Assembly (NCBI GenBank): GCA_963575745.1
Contig: CAUYUJ010012191.1
Span: 247,001-311,000, forward strand
Direction of reading: 5' to 3'
DNA from: Prorocentrum cordatum
Taxonomy: Eukaryota > Sar > Dinophyceae > Prorocentrales > Prorocentraceae
Length of the DNA: 64,000 nt
Under the pieces are notes generated by a model, which saw only the letters and a list, made by a program, of their open reading frames with translations, did no database searches and had not been told where the DNA came from. Position numbers and translations under genes: made by a program. Shown here piece after piece: positions 37,804-49,339 of the stretch; positions within the stretch are counted from its first letter, which is position 1; each line of letters opens with the position of its first letter.

Positions 37804-38200
37804 ACCTCGTAGAGCTCTTCGTCATCGATGAGCTAGAGGAATTCCGGCGCGGGGTGGAGCTAGTTGGCCCACCTGGCCGGGGTGGACAAATTGGTGACTT
37901 TTGGTCGGTTTTGCGAAAATTTGAAAGATATTCAACCATTTATTTTAAGAAAGCAGATTTTTGCGCGTCGCAGTGGCATAACCTCCTCTCTGACTGCAGC
38001 TCAGCTCTCCCGATGTATTTTCTTATGAGTTGACTTCCGGGAACTGAGCGAATGTGAACATCGACAAAATTTAAACATAAAGATTTGCGGAAAATTTCTA
38101 TTTTTTGAATCCTACTTCGATTCTCAGCACTCCTACCAGTGTCAGGAGCTCTACGAGGTCCCGGCGGTGACTAGATTGACGGTTCACCGCCGGCGCCAGT
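37804..38200 (+). mobile_element. Complete class-C unit (second copy 38894-39281)
   Basis: The unit begins ACCTCGTAGAGCTCTTCG and ends with a class-C cap. The body carries AAGCAGATTTTTGCGCGTCG, CAGCTCAGCTCTCCC and GAGTTGACTTCCGGGAACTG. The same body, 5'-truncated, is seen before the caps at 22116, 22408, 31391 and 34862. Confidence 0.7.
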
Positions 38201-38500
38201 CGCTCTCTGGGTTTTGGAAGCTACCAAGTTTCAAAGATATTTGACCATCGATTTGAGGAACCAGATTTTTCGCACCTGTAAACGACTATGAGTGCCTCTC
38301 CGTCTTAATATGAGCTCTGTAGGCGCAACTATCAAAACACTTGGTGGAACCAACTTCATCTCATGAAAAAAATAATGTTCAATTTTTCGAGAAATGCCTC
38401 CATAAGCTCTCTCTTTCGACTATCAGCACTCTCACGCGTGGAAGGAGCTCTACGGTGTTCCCGGCGGTGACCAGGTTGACGGTTTACCGCCGGCGTCAGT

Positions 38501-38893
38501 TATCAAACCAGCCAAACGCGGGGAAAGTATTCGGATCAGAAAATGGAGCGTGGCAAACTTCAGGGCTTGAATCCAAGAAAACAATATGCTGAGAATAATG
38601 CAATTTCTCATTCAGCACCCCCTCACTCTGCAAATCCTCATCCTGCAACTCCTCGTCCTGCAACTCATCCTTCTGAACACCAGGATCAAAAGAAACAGAG
38701 CCCAGTCTCGACTGCAGCCCACCATCTGGAGACTGCACCACATCTGGAGAATACGCAACCGAAGGAGACGAGAATGCTTCTCCACGATCAGTTGGCCCAG
38801 GAGTTGGCACGGATAAGGAACTCAACAATATACTGACCTGCTCCTCCGAGTTCCCCTGAAACGGGCATGGGTTTCGCGCGCAATCATCGAGGT
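38501..38893 (-). pseudogene. Coding-like captured segment, copy 2
   Basis: It corresponds to the segment at 37460-37803 but holds ~49 extra bases near 38540-38605. The minus frame includes SDPNTFPAFGWFDN beside the cap and the same acidic patch with several substitutions. It belongs to the ~1.07-kb tandem duplication of this part of the array. Confidence 0.4.
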
Positions 38894-40540
38894 ACCTCGT
38901 AGAGCTCTTCGTCATCGATGAGCTAGAGGAATTCCGGCGCGGGGTGGAGCTAGTTGGCCCACCTGGCCGGGGTGGACAAATTGGTGACTTTTGGTCGGTT
39001 TTGCAAAAATTTGAAAGATATTTTATTTTAAGAAAGCAGATTTTTGCGCGTCGCAGTGGCATAACCTCCCTTCTGACTGCAGCTCAGCTCTCCCAATGTA
39101 TTTTCTTATGAGTTGACTTCCGGGAACTGAGCGAATGTGAACATCGAAAAAATCAAACAGAAAGATTTGCGGAAAATCTTTATTTTTAAACTCTACTTCG
39201 ATTCTCAGCACTCTTACCAGTGTCAGGAGCTCTACGAGGTCCCGGCGGTGACTAGGTTGACGGTTCACCGCCGGCGCCAGTTCCGGCGAGCTGGAGAGCT
39301 AGTTGGCAAGAACAATCTCGACGGAACTTTTGCTGACTTTTGGTCGGTTGAAAATTTTGTTCTCGAAATTCAACCATTCGTTAGAGCTCTAGTATTTTTT
39401 CCGTGATATACCCGCTCGGATTCTTGATCTCAGCTCGATCGGGTACCTTTTACTTCGAAAAGCGCACGGGCGGGATCCGCTGTTTCGAGTCATATTGACA
39501 CGCGTTGTCGGTATGTTATACTTAACTCGAGCTGTAGGGCAGCCACAGAGCTCATAGGCACAGAAATCGATTGAGAATCATCAGGCGCGTTTGTCTGTTG
39601 AATCCAGAGCTCTGAACTCGGTCTGCTGACCGAGCTAGGTTCGCGAAGCGATTCGTATTATTCGAGTCATCTTGTGAGGTGCAGTCAGTTTCCTGTACTT
39701 AACTCAGGCTATGGAGTGGCTACAGGGCTGGTGATCACACGAATCGATTTCGGGACGCGCGTCCGCCTGTAATCCAGAGCTCGGAACTCGGCCTGCTGCC
39801 CGAGCTAGGTCCGCGAAGCTATTCGTATTGTTCGAGTCATCTTGAGAGGTGCTGTCGGTTTTCTGCACTTAACTCGGGCTGTAGGGTGGCTGTAGGGCTG
39901 GTAATCACAGGAATCGATTCGGAGACATCAGACGCGTCCGCCTGTCGCATTCAGAGGTCTGAACTCGGTCTGATACTCGAGCTAGGTTAGCGAAACTATT
40001 CGTATTGTTCGAGTCATCTTGAGAGGTGCTGTCGATTTTCGCACGTAGCTCGGGCTGTGGCAGAGCTACAGAACCCGTACGCACAGAAAACGATCCAGAA
40101 GTATCAGGGGCTTCGGCTGTTCCATCGAGAGGTCTGAAATCGCTTGGCCTGAAACACTATTCGTTCTCTGCTTTTTTTGGTCGACATTTTATATGGTCAG
40201 GAAGCTCCTACGAGTCCCCCGGCGGTAAGAAAGGTTGACGGTTTACCGCCGGCGCCCAGTATTTGAAATATATTTGACCATCTATTTCGAGAAGCAGATT
40301 TTTCGCACCTGTGGACGACTATGAGGGACTCTGCGTTTCAATATGAGCTGTCTAGCTGCACTTTTACTTCAAAACACTTGGCGGAACCAACTTCATGTCG
40401 ACATTAGAAAATTGTGTTTTCTCTTTTTCGAGAAATGCATCCAGAAGCCTTCTCTTTCATGCTGAGCACTCTTACGCGTGGAAGGACCTCTACGAGGTTC
40501 CCGGCGGTGACCAGGTTGACGGTTCACCGCCGGCGCCAGT

Positions 40541-41165
40541 TATGAAACCAGCCAAACGCGGGGAAAGTATTCGGATCAGCCACAAAATATGGATCACGAG
40601 CATTAAACTGCATAACATCAAATACAGCTTGTCTAGAAATCGCCAGCTTGATTCTCCTTGTTTTTCTTTTCCAACTGGTCGAAACAGAACTAATCGAACA
40701 AAACTGCGCTGTCATGATGCCGCACAAGGAAGGGGCGCGCAAGAACAACTAATCAATCCAATGCCGACAGATCACCCGTTCGGTACTCAGAGATGTACGT
40801 TACGTGTGCATGCACAACCTGTCCGCACGACGCGGCTCGAGGAGTCCCCGACGGGCCAAGGCCGCGGGAGAGCGGGAGGTGAGCTCCGCTTCCGCAACAT
40901 TGGTTACCGCCGGGAACTCGCAGAGCGTCCTCGCGCAATGCGGCCGCGGCAATCTCGAATTCCGCGCGCGCGAGGGCGCGCTTTCATGGAGGAAGACTGG
41001 AGGAGAAGGAGCGAGGAGAAAGGAGATGGAGGAGGGCGAGGAAGAGAAGGAGCAGGAGGATGAGGAGCAAGAGCAGGAGAAGGAGAAGGAGGGGAAGGAT
41101 CAATAAAGGCATCGTCATGGAAAATTAATAGAGTACGAATAGTTTTCTGATTCTACCTCTGGAAG
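40541..41165. other. Large insert in the array, start shared with the captured segments
   Basis: The first ~40 bp after the cap match the starts of the captured segments at 37460 and 38501 (encoding DPNTFPAFGWF on minus). The rest is different. The minus frame continues upstream with LAISRQAVFDVMQFNARDPY, which looks coding. 40902-40925 is an inverted half-cap. 40980-41103 is GA-rich. The array resumes near 41166 with a degraded class-A 5' end. Confidence 0.5.
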
Positions 41166-42282
41166 CGTGTTTCCCTTAGCGTTGCTGGAAGCTTAAGAGT
41201 AATTCGGGGGCGCTGGAGAGCTAGTTGGCAAGAAAATATCGACGGAACAAAATTTTTTGTTCATTTTGTCGGTTGATCATTTTGTTCTAAAAATTGAACA
41301 ATTCGTTAGAGCTCTAGTATTTTCCCGTAATATTCGGTCTCATTCTGCTCGCCGTCTCAATCTCTGATCGATCGGGTAGATATTAGTGCCAAAAAGCCGG
41401 CGGGATCGGTCGTTTGGGGTCATCTTGACACGCGGTGACGGTTATCTGAACATAACTCGAGCTGTAGGAGAGCTACAGAGCTGATACTTACAGAAACCGA
41501 TTCAGAATCATCAGGCGCGTTCGTCTGTTGCACCTAGAGGTCTGAACTCGGTCTGCTGCTCGAGCTAGGTCCGCGAAGCTAATCGTATTATTCAAGTCAT
41601 CTTGAGAGGTGCTGTTTCCTGTACTTACTCGGGCTGTAGGGGGGCTGCAGGGCTGGTAATCGCAGAAACCGATTCGGAGAAATTAGCCGCGTCCGTCTGT
41701 CGCATGCAGAGGTCTGAACTCGGTCTGCTACTCGAGCTAGGTCCGCACAACTATTTGTATCGCTCGAGTCATCTCGACAGAAACTGTCGGTTTTCTGTAC
41801 GTATCTCGAGCTCGAGCTACAGAGCTGATACATACATGAACTGATGCAGAATGATCAGGCGCGTTTGTCTGTGGCATCCAGAGGTCTGAACTCGGTCTGC
41901 TACTCGAGCTAGGTCCGCGGTTTGTTCCAGTCATCTTGAGATCTCGGGGACTTCCCTTCAGCGCTTCTGAAGCGCTGCCAGGAACGCTTCCACGCGTGCC
42001 TGCACGCGTGCAGGCACGCGTGGCCCCTTGCCGGAAGCTCTCCCGGACTCGCTGCCGGGACGGGCGAGGCGCTGCGTGCCCGGCAGCGCTTTCGAAGTAC
42101 TGCAGGGGCCGCCCAGAGCTCTTCAGAGGCAGCCAAATTCTCAGATCTCTAGGTGCAGTATTATTATCCAAATTTTTAGGGAAACCGACTTTCGAGGAAT
42201 TCCGGAAAAAAATGATTTTCTGAGTTTTTCGGCTCTCGTTTCAGAAGCTCCTTTCATACGTTTGGACAAGCGCTGTGCAATA

Positions 42283-42466
42283 AAAGAGTTCTACAAGGTG
42301 CCACATACTGTCCCAAGCGATGCCCGACGGGCCTCCTCCTGCCTTTCCTCCTCCTTCTGCTCTTCCTCCTCTTCTTACTGCTCCTTTGTGGCTTCTTTCT
42401 TCAGGATACCCATTCGACGAGCCTCGCCCGGCGGTAACCTGGGACAGTTTATCGCCGGTTCCCAGT
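42283..42466 (+). repeat. Cap split by a ~121-bp insertion
   Basis: AAAGAGTTCTACAAGGTGCC (42284-42303) is the left half of a cap, and CGGCGGTAACCTGGGACAGT onward (42429-42466) is the hairpin half. The intervening 42304-42424 is CT-rich and begins ACATACTGTCCCA, whose ACTGTCCCA is the complement of TGGGACAGT in the hairpin loop. Confidence 0.6.
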
Positions 42467-42659
42467 CGTTCTCCAAGTTTCGACGCTGCCAAGTTGGTCG
42501 ACCCGGCCGGGCAGACAATGTATTAACTTTCGGTTGGTTTTTTCTCGAATATTTGAAATATATTCGGAAATTTATTATGAGAAAGCAGATTTTTACGCCG
42601 AGTGGCACATAAACATCTCTCTAACAGAAGGTTGACGGTTCACCGCCGGCGCGAGTTGG

Positions 42660-43180
42660 TCGATCCGGCCAGAAAGGCCAATGTGATAACTTTGGGTCGG
42701 TTAACCATTTTTTGAGAAAGTAGATCTTCGCGTTGAGAATACGCATGTGAGCTTCGTTCTCAGAGCAGCTCTGCTACAGAGGGAGTTATACTCTCGGTTC
42801 ACTTCCAGGAGACCGACTTCGTACTGACATCGAAAAATAAAGATTTTAATACAGTCTTCTACAACAATCTCTGCATCGGTTTTAAGCACTCTAGTGTCAC
42901 ATTTGGATGGGTTTTTTTTTGCCAAGATTCGGAAGATATTTGACATTGATATGAGAAACCAGATTTTCCGCATCTGTAATGGGTTATGCCGCGTCTGCCA
43001 GTCAATTCTCAGGTCCATACCTGGAGTATTACTATCAAAAACACTTGGAATATTACCATCAAAGCCGGGTCCGACAGATTCAGAGTGGTTTGCAGTTTGT
43101 TTGAAAGAATGTCCCTGCCTTCTCCTGACCCCATCCTCCATGTCGATGTCTGGCGTGACTATCCTGCGTGACATTTCGGC
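42660..43180. other. Right edge of the cassette array
   Basis: Two degraded class-B/C bodies (AGAAAGTAGATCTTCGCG near 42714; GGAAGATATTTGACATTGAT near 42930) continue to about 43047, where TACTATCAAAAACACTTGG is the last recognisable motif. No cap closes the array on this side. 43050-43180 shows nothing. Confidence 0.55.
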
Positions 43181-43405
<225 letters not shown>

Positions 43406-44130
43406 TCCAGCGCATCTTCTTCTGCGCCTCTGTCTGCGACTCGTCATGAAGGGCGGCCAGCGGCAGAGCCCGCCAGAGGATGCCCCGAGCCTTGTGCGTG
43501 GGGCCTGTGCCTTGAGCCCTGCATATTTCACAGGCAGAGCTTTGCAGATTTGTCGGATAATAGAACGCGAGCTCCGCTGTCTTGCTCGACTCTGTCGATG
43601 AGCTCGGCAGTGGCCTTGTATGCAAGATAGATTTCGATCAAAGGCTGTGTTGTGCAGCACGCCTCTCGGAACGTCGGCGTCAGACGTGGTCACAGCTGAT
43701 GCTGAATCATCCTATCCCCTCCCGCCAGAGAAAGTGTCAGCGCTAGACCTTGTCGAACGTGAGACCAGGCGTGCAGCGCGGCGAGGAGGCCACGCTCACC
43801 CCCTTGCAGTATCCAGTGCATGCACACACGACGGGAAATGTATAGGCTTCGCCCACTTGTGACATGATGTGTGATACTCTTCGTGCTTCTTTAGACACCT
43901 TTATGGTAGCCTAGCTGAACATAATGAATGGCAGCCCGTGATTAACACATGGTCCCTCCCCCGCGCGGGGCTGATGCATAGACCCCGCGGGGCGCTATTG
44001 TTTTCATCGCGTGCGCCAGGGGGTCGTCGCTGGCGCCGCCGAGGGGATCGTGTTCCCCCATGCGTGACAGCCTCAACCCAACTGCCTTCCGTATAGAAGT
44101 TGTCATATGGGTCGTATACATCCGTTCCCC
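43406..44130. other. No gene seen
   Basis: The sequence is of mixed composition, with short open frames on both strands and no recognisable motif or repeat. Confidence 0.45.
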
Positions 44131-44131
44131 C

Positions 44132-44174
44132 TCTCAGGCGTCGTCGTCGTCGTCGTCGCTGCCGCCGCCGCCGC

Positions 44175-44222
<48 letters not shown>

Positions 44223-44522
44223 GGTCGTCGTCGTCGTCGTCGTCGGTCGTCGTCGTCGTCTTCTACTTCCTCTTCGTCGTCCTTGGCTTCTTCGTCTTCG
44301 CCCTCGTCTTCGTCTTCGTCTTCGTCTTTGTCTTCGTCGTCGTCGTCGTCGTCGTCATCGACGTCTTCGTCGTCGTCTCGTCGTCGTCGACTACAGCGGG
44401 TCTGCGCAGCGCTCCCCCTGAGGGCATCCGCAGTGCGTCGTCGTCGTCGCTGTCGTCGCCGTCCGCCGTTCGCCGTCCGTCGTCCTCGTCCTCGTCCTTG
44501 TCCCGTCGTCGTCGTCGTCGTT

Positions 44523-44557
<35 letters not shown>

Positions 44558-44562
44558 CGAAG
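44132..44562. repeat. (CGT)n / (GCC)n triplet tracts
   Basis: GTC triplets, with an internal GCC run near 44157-44190, continue with interruptions to ~44395 and return at 44433-44470 and 44500-44562. Frames through them read as poly-Ser, poly-Val, poly-Arg or poly-Asp. Confidence 0.9.
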
Positions 44563-45060
44563 ACAGCGGCCGCTGGAAACGGGCGCAGGCAGGGCGGGGG
44601 GCGTCGGCGCCGACGGCGAAAGGGGGAGGAGGACTACCCGCCATGCTTGGGTCGGTCGGAAGGCTGGGGAAGGAAAGGGGGGCGTGCAGAGTCTGCTGCG
44701 CGCAGAATGTTTCGGTCGCCCCGCTGGTGGACCAGTCCTCGACGCGTGGCCGGTTTGGGCGCCGGGGGGCGCCGGGGAAATCGGCGACATGAGCTGCTCG
44801 GCAAATCGCCCGCTTGCTGCGCCCAGCTCCCGTCCATCTTGCCTTGCCGGCAGGCCCGCATCCGTTCGACAGAGAGAGGGGCGCCCTGGCTCGCGCTCGC
44901 CTCCCCCCCCCCCGCGCGCGTCGTTGGCCGGCGGGCGTCGGCGCTAATCGCCGGCGCCCCCGTTGATTCTCAATCTGGCAGGCGCTGCCCTGCGACTCGC
45001 CCGAGCAGGGGGGCTATTTTTAAAGCGCGCACCCCGCGCACTTGTTAATTGCAGGCTGAC
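44563..45060. other. GC-rich stretch without a supported gene
   Basis: GC-rich sequence between two triplet arrays. The frames are open only because of composition, and there are no motifs. Confidence 0.4.
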
Positions 45061-45065
45061 ATTTG

Positions 45066-47200
<2,135 letters not shown>

Positions 47201-47740
47201 TAGTATGGATAGGAGTAGGAGTATACGTGGGATCATGGCTGAAGAGGTCCCAGGATCTGTGGATTCACTAGGGACGGGCCAATCCACCTCCTTCAGACCT
47301 TCTTGGGGCCCGCTTGGGCCCTTCTTAGGCCTTATGAGGGCCTTGGGGAAGGCCCAAGAGGGCCCTGAAACGGCTCCGCGAAGGCCCCGGGAGGGCGTTC
47401 AGAGGGCAGGGAAATAGTTGTAACAACGGTGAGTTTTATAAGGTGATTTGGCCCTTCTTTGGGCCCCTCCTGGAGCCCTCTGGCAGCCGTCTTGGGGCCC
47501 TCTGAGGCACTTCTTGGGCCTTCATGCGCCTTGGAGTCCTTTGGTGGGCCCCCCGAAGGGGGCCTCGAGGGGGTCCAATGGGGGCCGCGAGAGGGCCGCC
47601 AGGGTCCAGGAGACCCCCGTACGAACGCTATGTTTTTACCAGACAGCGAAGACTGATCGGTTTCTAGTGGTTTCAAGAGAAAGCATCATGACTCCCCAGG
47701 GGGGTCTGGGCAGATGCTGGACGGGTGCCGCGGGAATCCG
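47201..47740. repeat. Degenerate GGGCCCT-type repeats
   Basis: Units like TTGGGCCC, GAGGGCC and TTCTTGGGCC recur in both orientations and resemble the 2.7-5.7 kb field in style. No coding evidence. Confidence 0.5.
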
Positions 47741-47744
47741 GGGA

Positions 47745-48195
47745 CTCTCCATTTTGATTGCCAGGAGCGACATTTTGATTGCCCGGAGCCAACAGAAGAC
47801 CATTCCCAGGCCACATTTTGAATGCCCGGAGCCAACGGTAGGCCACTTCGTGTTCTTCGTGTTCCCAGAACACCATTCCCAGGCCACACTTTGAATGCCC
47901 GGAGCCAACTGTAGGCCACTTCGTGTTCTTCGTGCTCTTAGAACACCATTCCCAGGCAACATTTTGAATGCCCGGGGCCAATTGTAGGCCACTTCGTGTT
48001 CTTCGTGCTCCCAGAACACCATTCCCAGGCCACATTTTGAATGCCTGGAGCCAACTGTAGGCCACTTCGTGTTCTTCGTGTTCCCAAAACACCACTCCTG
48101 TACAATAATTTGATTGCCCGGAGCCAACCGTGGGCTACTTCGTGATCTTCGTGTTCCCAGAACGCCAGTCCTGTGCCATATTTTGAATGCCCGCG
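47745..48195. repeat. 73-bp tandem repeat, ~6 copies
   Basis: The motif CATTCCCAGG or its variant recurs at 47801, 47874, 47947, 48020, 48093 and 48166, an exact 73-bp period. Units also carry TTGAATGCCCGGAGCCAAC and CCACTTCGTGTTCTTCGTG. Because 73 is not a multiple of three, the units do not encode a protein repeat. Confidence 0.95.
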
Positions 48196-48832
48196 CCGAG
48201 GCAGGCTGAGGCCGAGGCAGGCTGAGGCTGAGGCTGAGGCACGCCGAGGCAGGCTGAGGCTGAGGCTGAGGCAGGCTGAGGCTGAGGCTGAGGCAGGCTG
48301 AGGCTGAGGCAGGCTGAGGCTGAGGCTGGCGCATGCTGAGGCCGAGGCAGGCTGAGGCTCAGGCTGAGGCAGGCTGAGGCTGAGGCAGGCTGAGACTGAG
48401 GCTGATGCAGGCTGAAGCTGAGGCAGGCTGAGGCTGAGGCTGATGCAGATTGAGGCTGAGAGGCCGAGAGGCTGACGCTGAGGCTGAGGCAGGCTGAGGC
48501 TGAGGCTGAGGCCGAGGCATGCTGAGGCTGAGGCTGAGGCAAGCCGAGGCAGGCTGAGGCTTAGGCTGAAGCTGAGGCAGGCTGAGGCTGAGGCTGAGGC
48601 TGAGGCTGAGGCTGAGGCTGAGGCTGAGGCTGGGGCTGAGGCTGATGCTGAGGCTGAGGCTGGGGCAGGCTGAGGCTGAGGCAGGCTGAGACTGAGGCTG
48701 ACGCAGGCTGAGGCCGAGGCAGGCTGAGGCTGATGCTGAGGCAGGCTGAGGCTGAGGCCGAGGCAGGCTGAGGCTGAGGCTGAGGCAGGCCGAGGCAGGC
48801 TGAGGCTGAGGCTGAAACTGAGGCAGGCTGAG
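48196..48832. repeat. (GGCTGA)n hexamer array with GGCAGGCTGA variants
   Basis: The GAGGCT hexamer is interrupted at irregular intervals by an extra GGCAG, giving a second-level pattern. The minus frame reads as alternating Gln-Pro / Ala-Ser, a composition artefact. Confidence 0.95.
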
Positions 48833-49105
48833 GCATCCGTAGGAATCCTGAGGAATCCGTAGGAATCCTTAGGAATCCGTAGGCATCCTTAGGAATCCGT
48901 AGGCATAGTTCAGCATCCCCAGGAATCCTTGGGCATCATTCGGATTCCTCAGGAATCCTTAGGAATCCTTGGGAATCCTTAGGAATCCTTAGGAATCAGG
49001 AGTCCTAAGGATTCCTCAGGAGTCCTAAGGATTCCTATGGATTCCTAAGGATGCCTAAGGATGCCTTAGGAATCCATAGGAATCCTTAGGATTCCACTGG
49101 ATCCT
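48833..49105. repeat. AGGAATCCTT decamer array that flips orientation
   Basis: Forward units (AGGAATCCTT, AGGAATCCGT) run to about 48988. From there AAGGATTCCT, the reverse complement, runs to about 49062, and forward units return to 49100. The flip at ~48990 makes a long palindrome. Confidence 0.85.
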
Positions 49106-49165
49106 AAGGCCGTTGCCACTGCGACTGTCACTGCGAATGCGACTGCGACTGCGAGAACAGCAGAT
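49106..49165. repeat. Short ACTGCG hexamer run
   Basis: CACTGCGACTG, GACTGCGACTGCGA and similar units form a ~50-bp tract directly after the decamer array. Confidence 0.6.
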
Positions 49166-49339
49166 TTCTACAACTGGATTCTCACTTGAATATTAAGGGG
49201 GATGCTTCCAGATATGCTTATACACATCGCTGTTAGCTTGCTTTCCCGGGATAATTTTAAGTTTGGCGCAGCCCGCCGGCCGCCAATTTGGATCACCACC
49301 TCGTGCCATTGCGGGACAATTTCGGGCCGCTTTGCCCGG

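Larger units (their letters stand above)
37189..39281 (+). repeat. Tandem duplication of a two-unit block (~1.01 and ~1.08 kb)
   Basis: 37189-38200 and 38201-39281 share the same order: a CGCTCTCNGGGNTTTGGANGCT start, a short body, a class-C cap, the captured segment, and a complete class-C unit. Divergence is modest, with indels, so this is one of the more recent rearrangements in the array. Confidence 0.75.
16034..42656 (+). repeat. 37 cap repeats (3' inverted repeat + hairpin + CAGT): positions
   Basis: Class A (AGGAAGCTCTACGAGT start, ~61 bp) begins at 16034, 17857, 19267, 20933, 21832, 24714 (5' arm deleted), 26220, 27367, 28628, 29944, 32155 (5' arm deleted), 33670, 36235 and 40199. 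Class B (AAGAGCTCTACGAGG start, ending GGTTCCCAGT in most) begins at 18198, 22776, 23218, 23599, 30911, 34277, 34580, 35131, 36577 and 42283 (split). Class C (hairpin mostly GGCGGTGA/TCACCGCC, ending GGCGCCAGT) begins at 22116, 22408, 25322, 31391, 34862, 36757, 37132, 37401, 38144, 38442, 39225, 40482 and 42627 (fragment). In the copy at 16034 the hairpin arms are 16052-16061 and 16076-16085 with a 14-nt loop. Confidence 0.85.
16034..43050 (+). mobile_element. Head-to-tail array of cassette elements with hairpin 3' caps (HINE-like)
   Basis: Thirty-seven caps were counted by eye, all on the plus strand, spaced from ~180 bp to ~1.8 kb. A full unit is: 5' inverted repeat (CTCGTAGAGCT core), leader, body, 3' inverted repeat (AGCTCTACGAG core), GC-rich hairpin, CAGT. 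Bodies fall into a few families reused throughout. Most units are cut at their 5' side but keep the 3' cap, and some begin with unrelated sequence. End inverted repeats, a 3' terminal hairpin, an internal minisatellite, captured DNA and tandem head-to-tail arrangement are the known traits of Helentron/Helitron2-derived non-autonomous elements. I see no Rep/helicase gene in the window, so the source of mobility is unknown. Confidence 0.7.

Noticed and set aside
19750-42130. Short open frames (60-190 codons) in the cassette array
   Set aside because: They cross 177-bp monomers and caps in arbitrary frames; related copies are interrupted at different places, so no conserved protein is encoded.
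16034-42656. CRISPR array
   Set aside because: Repeats are regularly oriented and hairpin-forming, but the spaces between them are 0.2-1.8 kb and are themselves repeats, no cas genes are present, and the context is eukaryotic.
16034-42656. Integron cassette array with attC sites
   Set aside because: Cassettes with a 3' hairpin recall attC, but the core GTTRRRY/RYYYAAC pattern, an integrase and open reading frames in the cassettes are missing. The paired 5' and 3' inverted repeats fit Helentron-type elements better.
47636-48836. Minus-strand frames across the 73-bp and hexamer arrays
   Set aside because: The 73-bp unit is not a multiple of three and the hexamer part is simply Gln-Pro / Ala-Ser; no sign of selection for protein.
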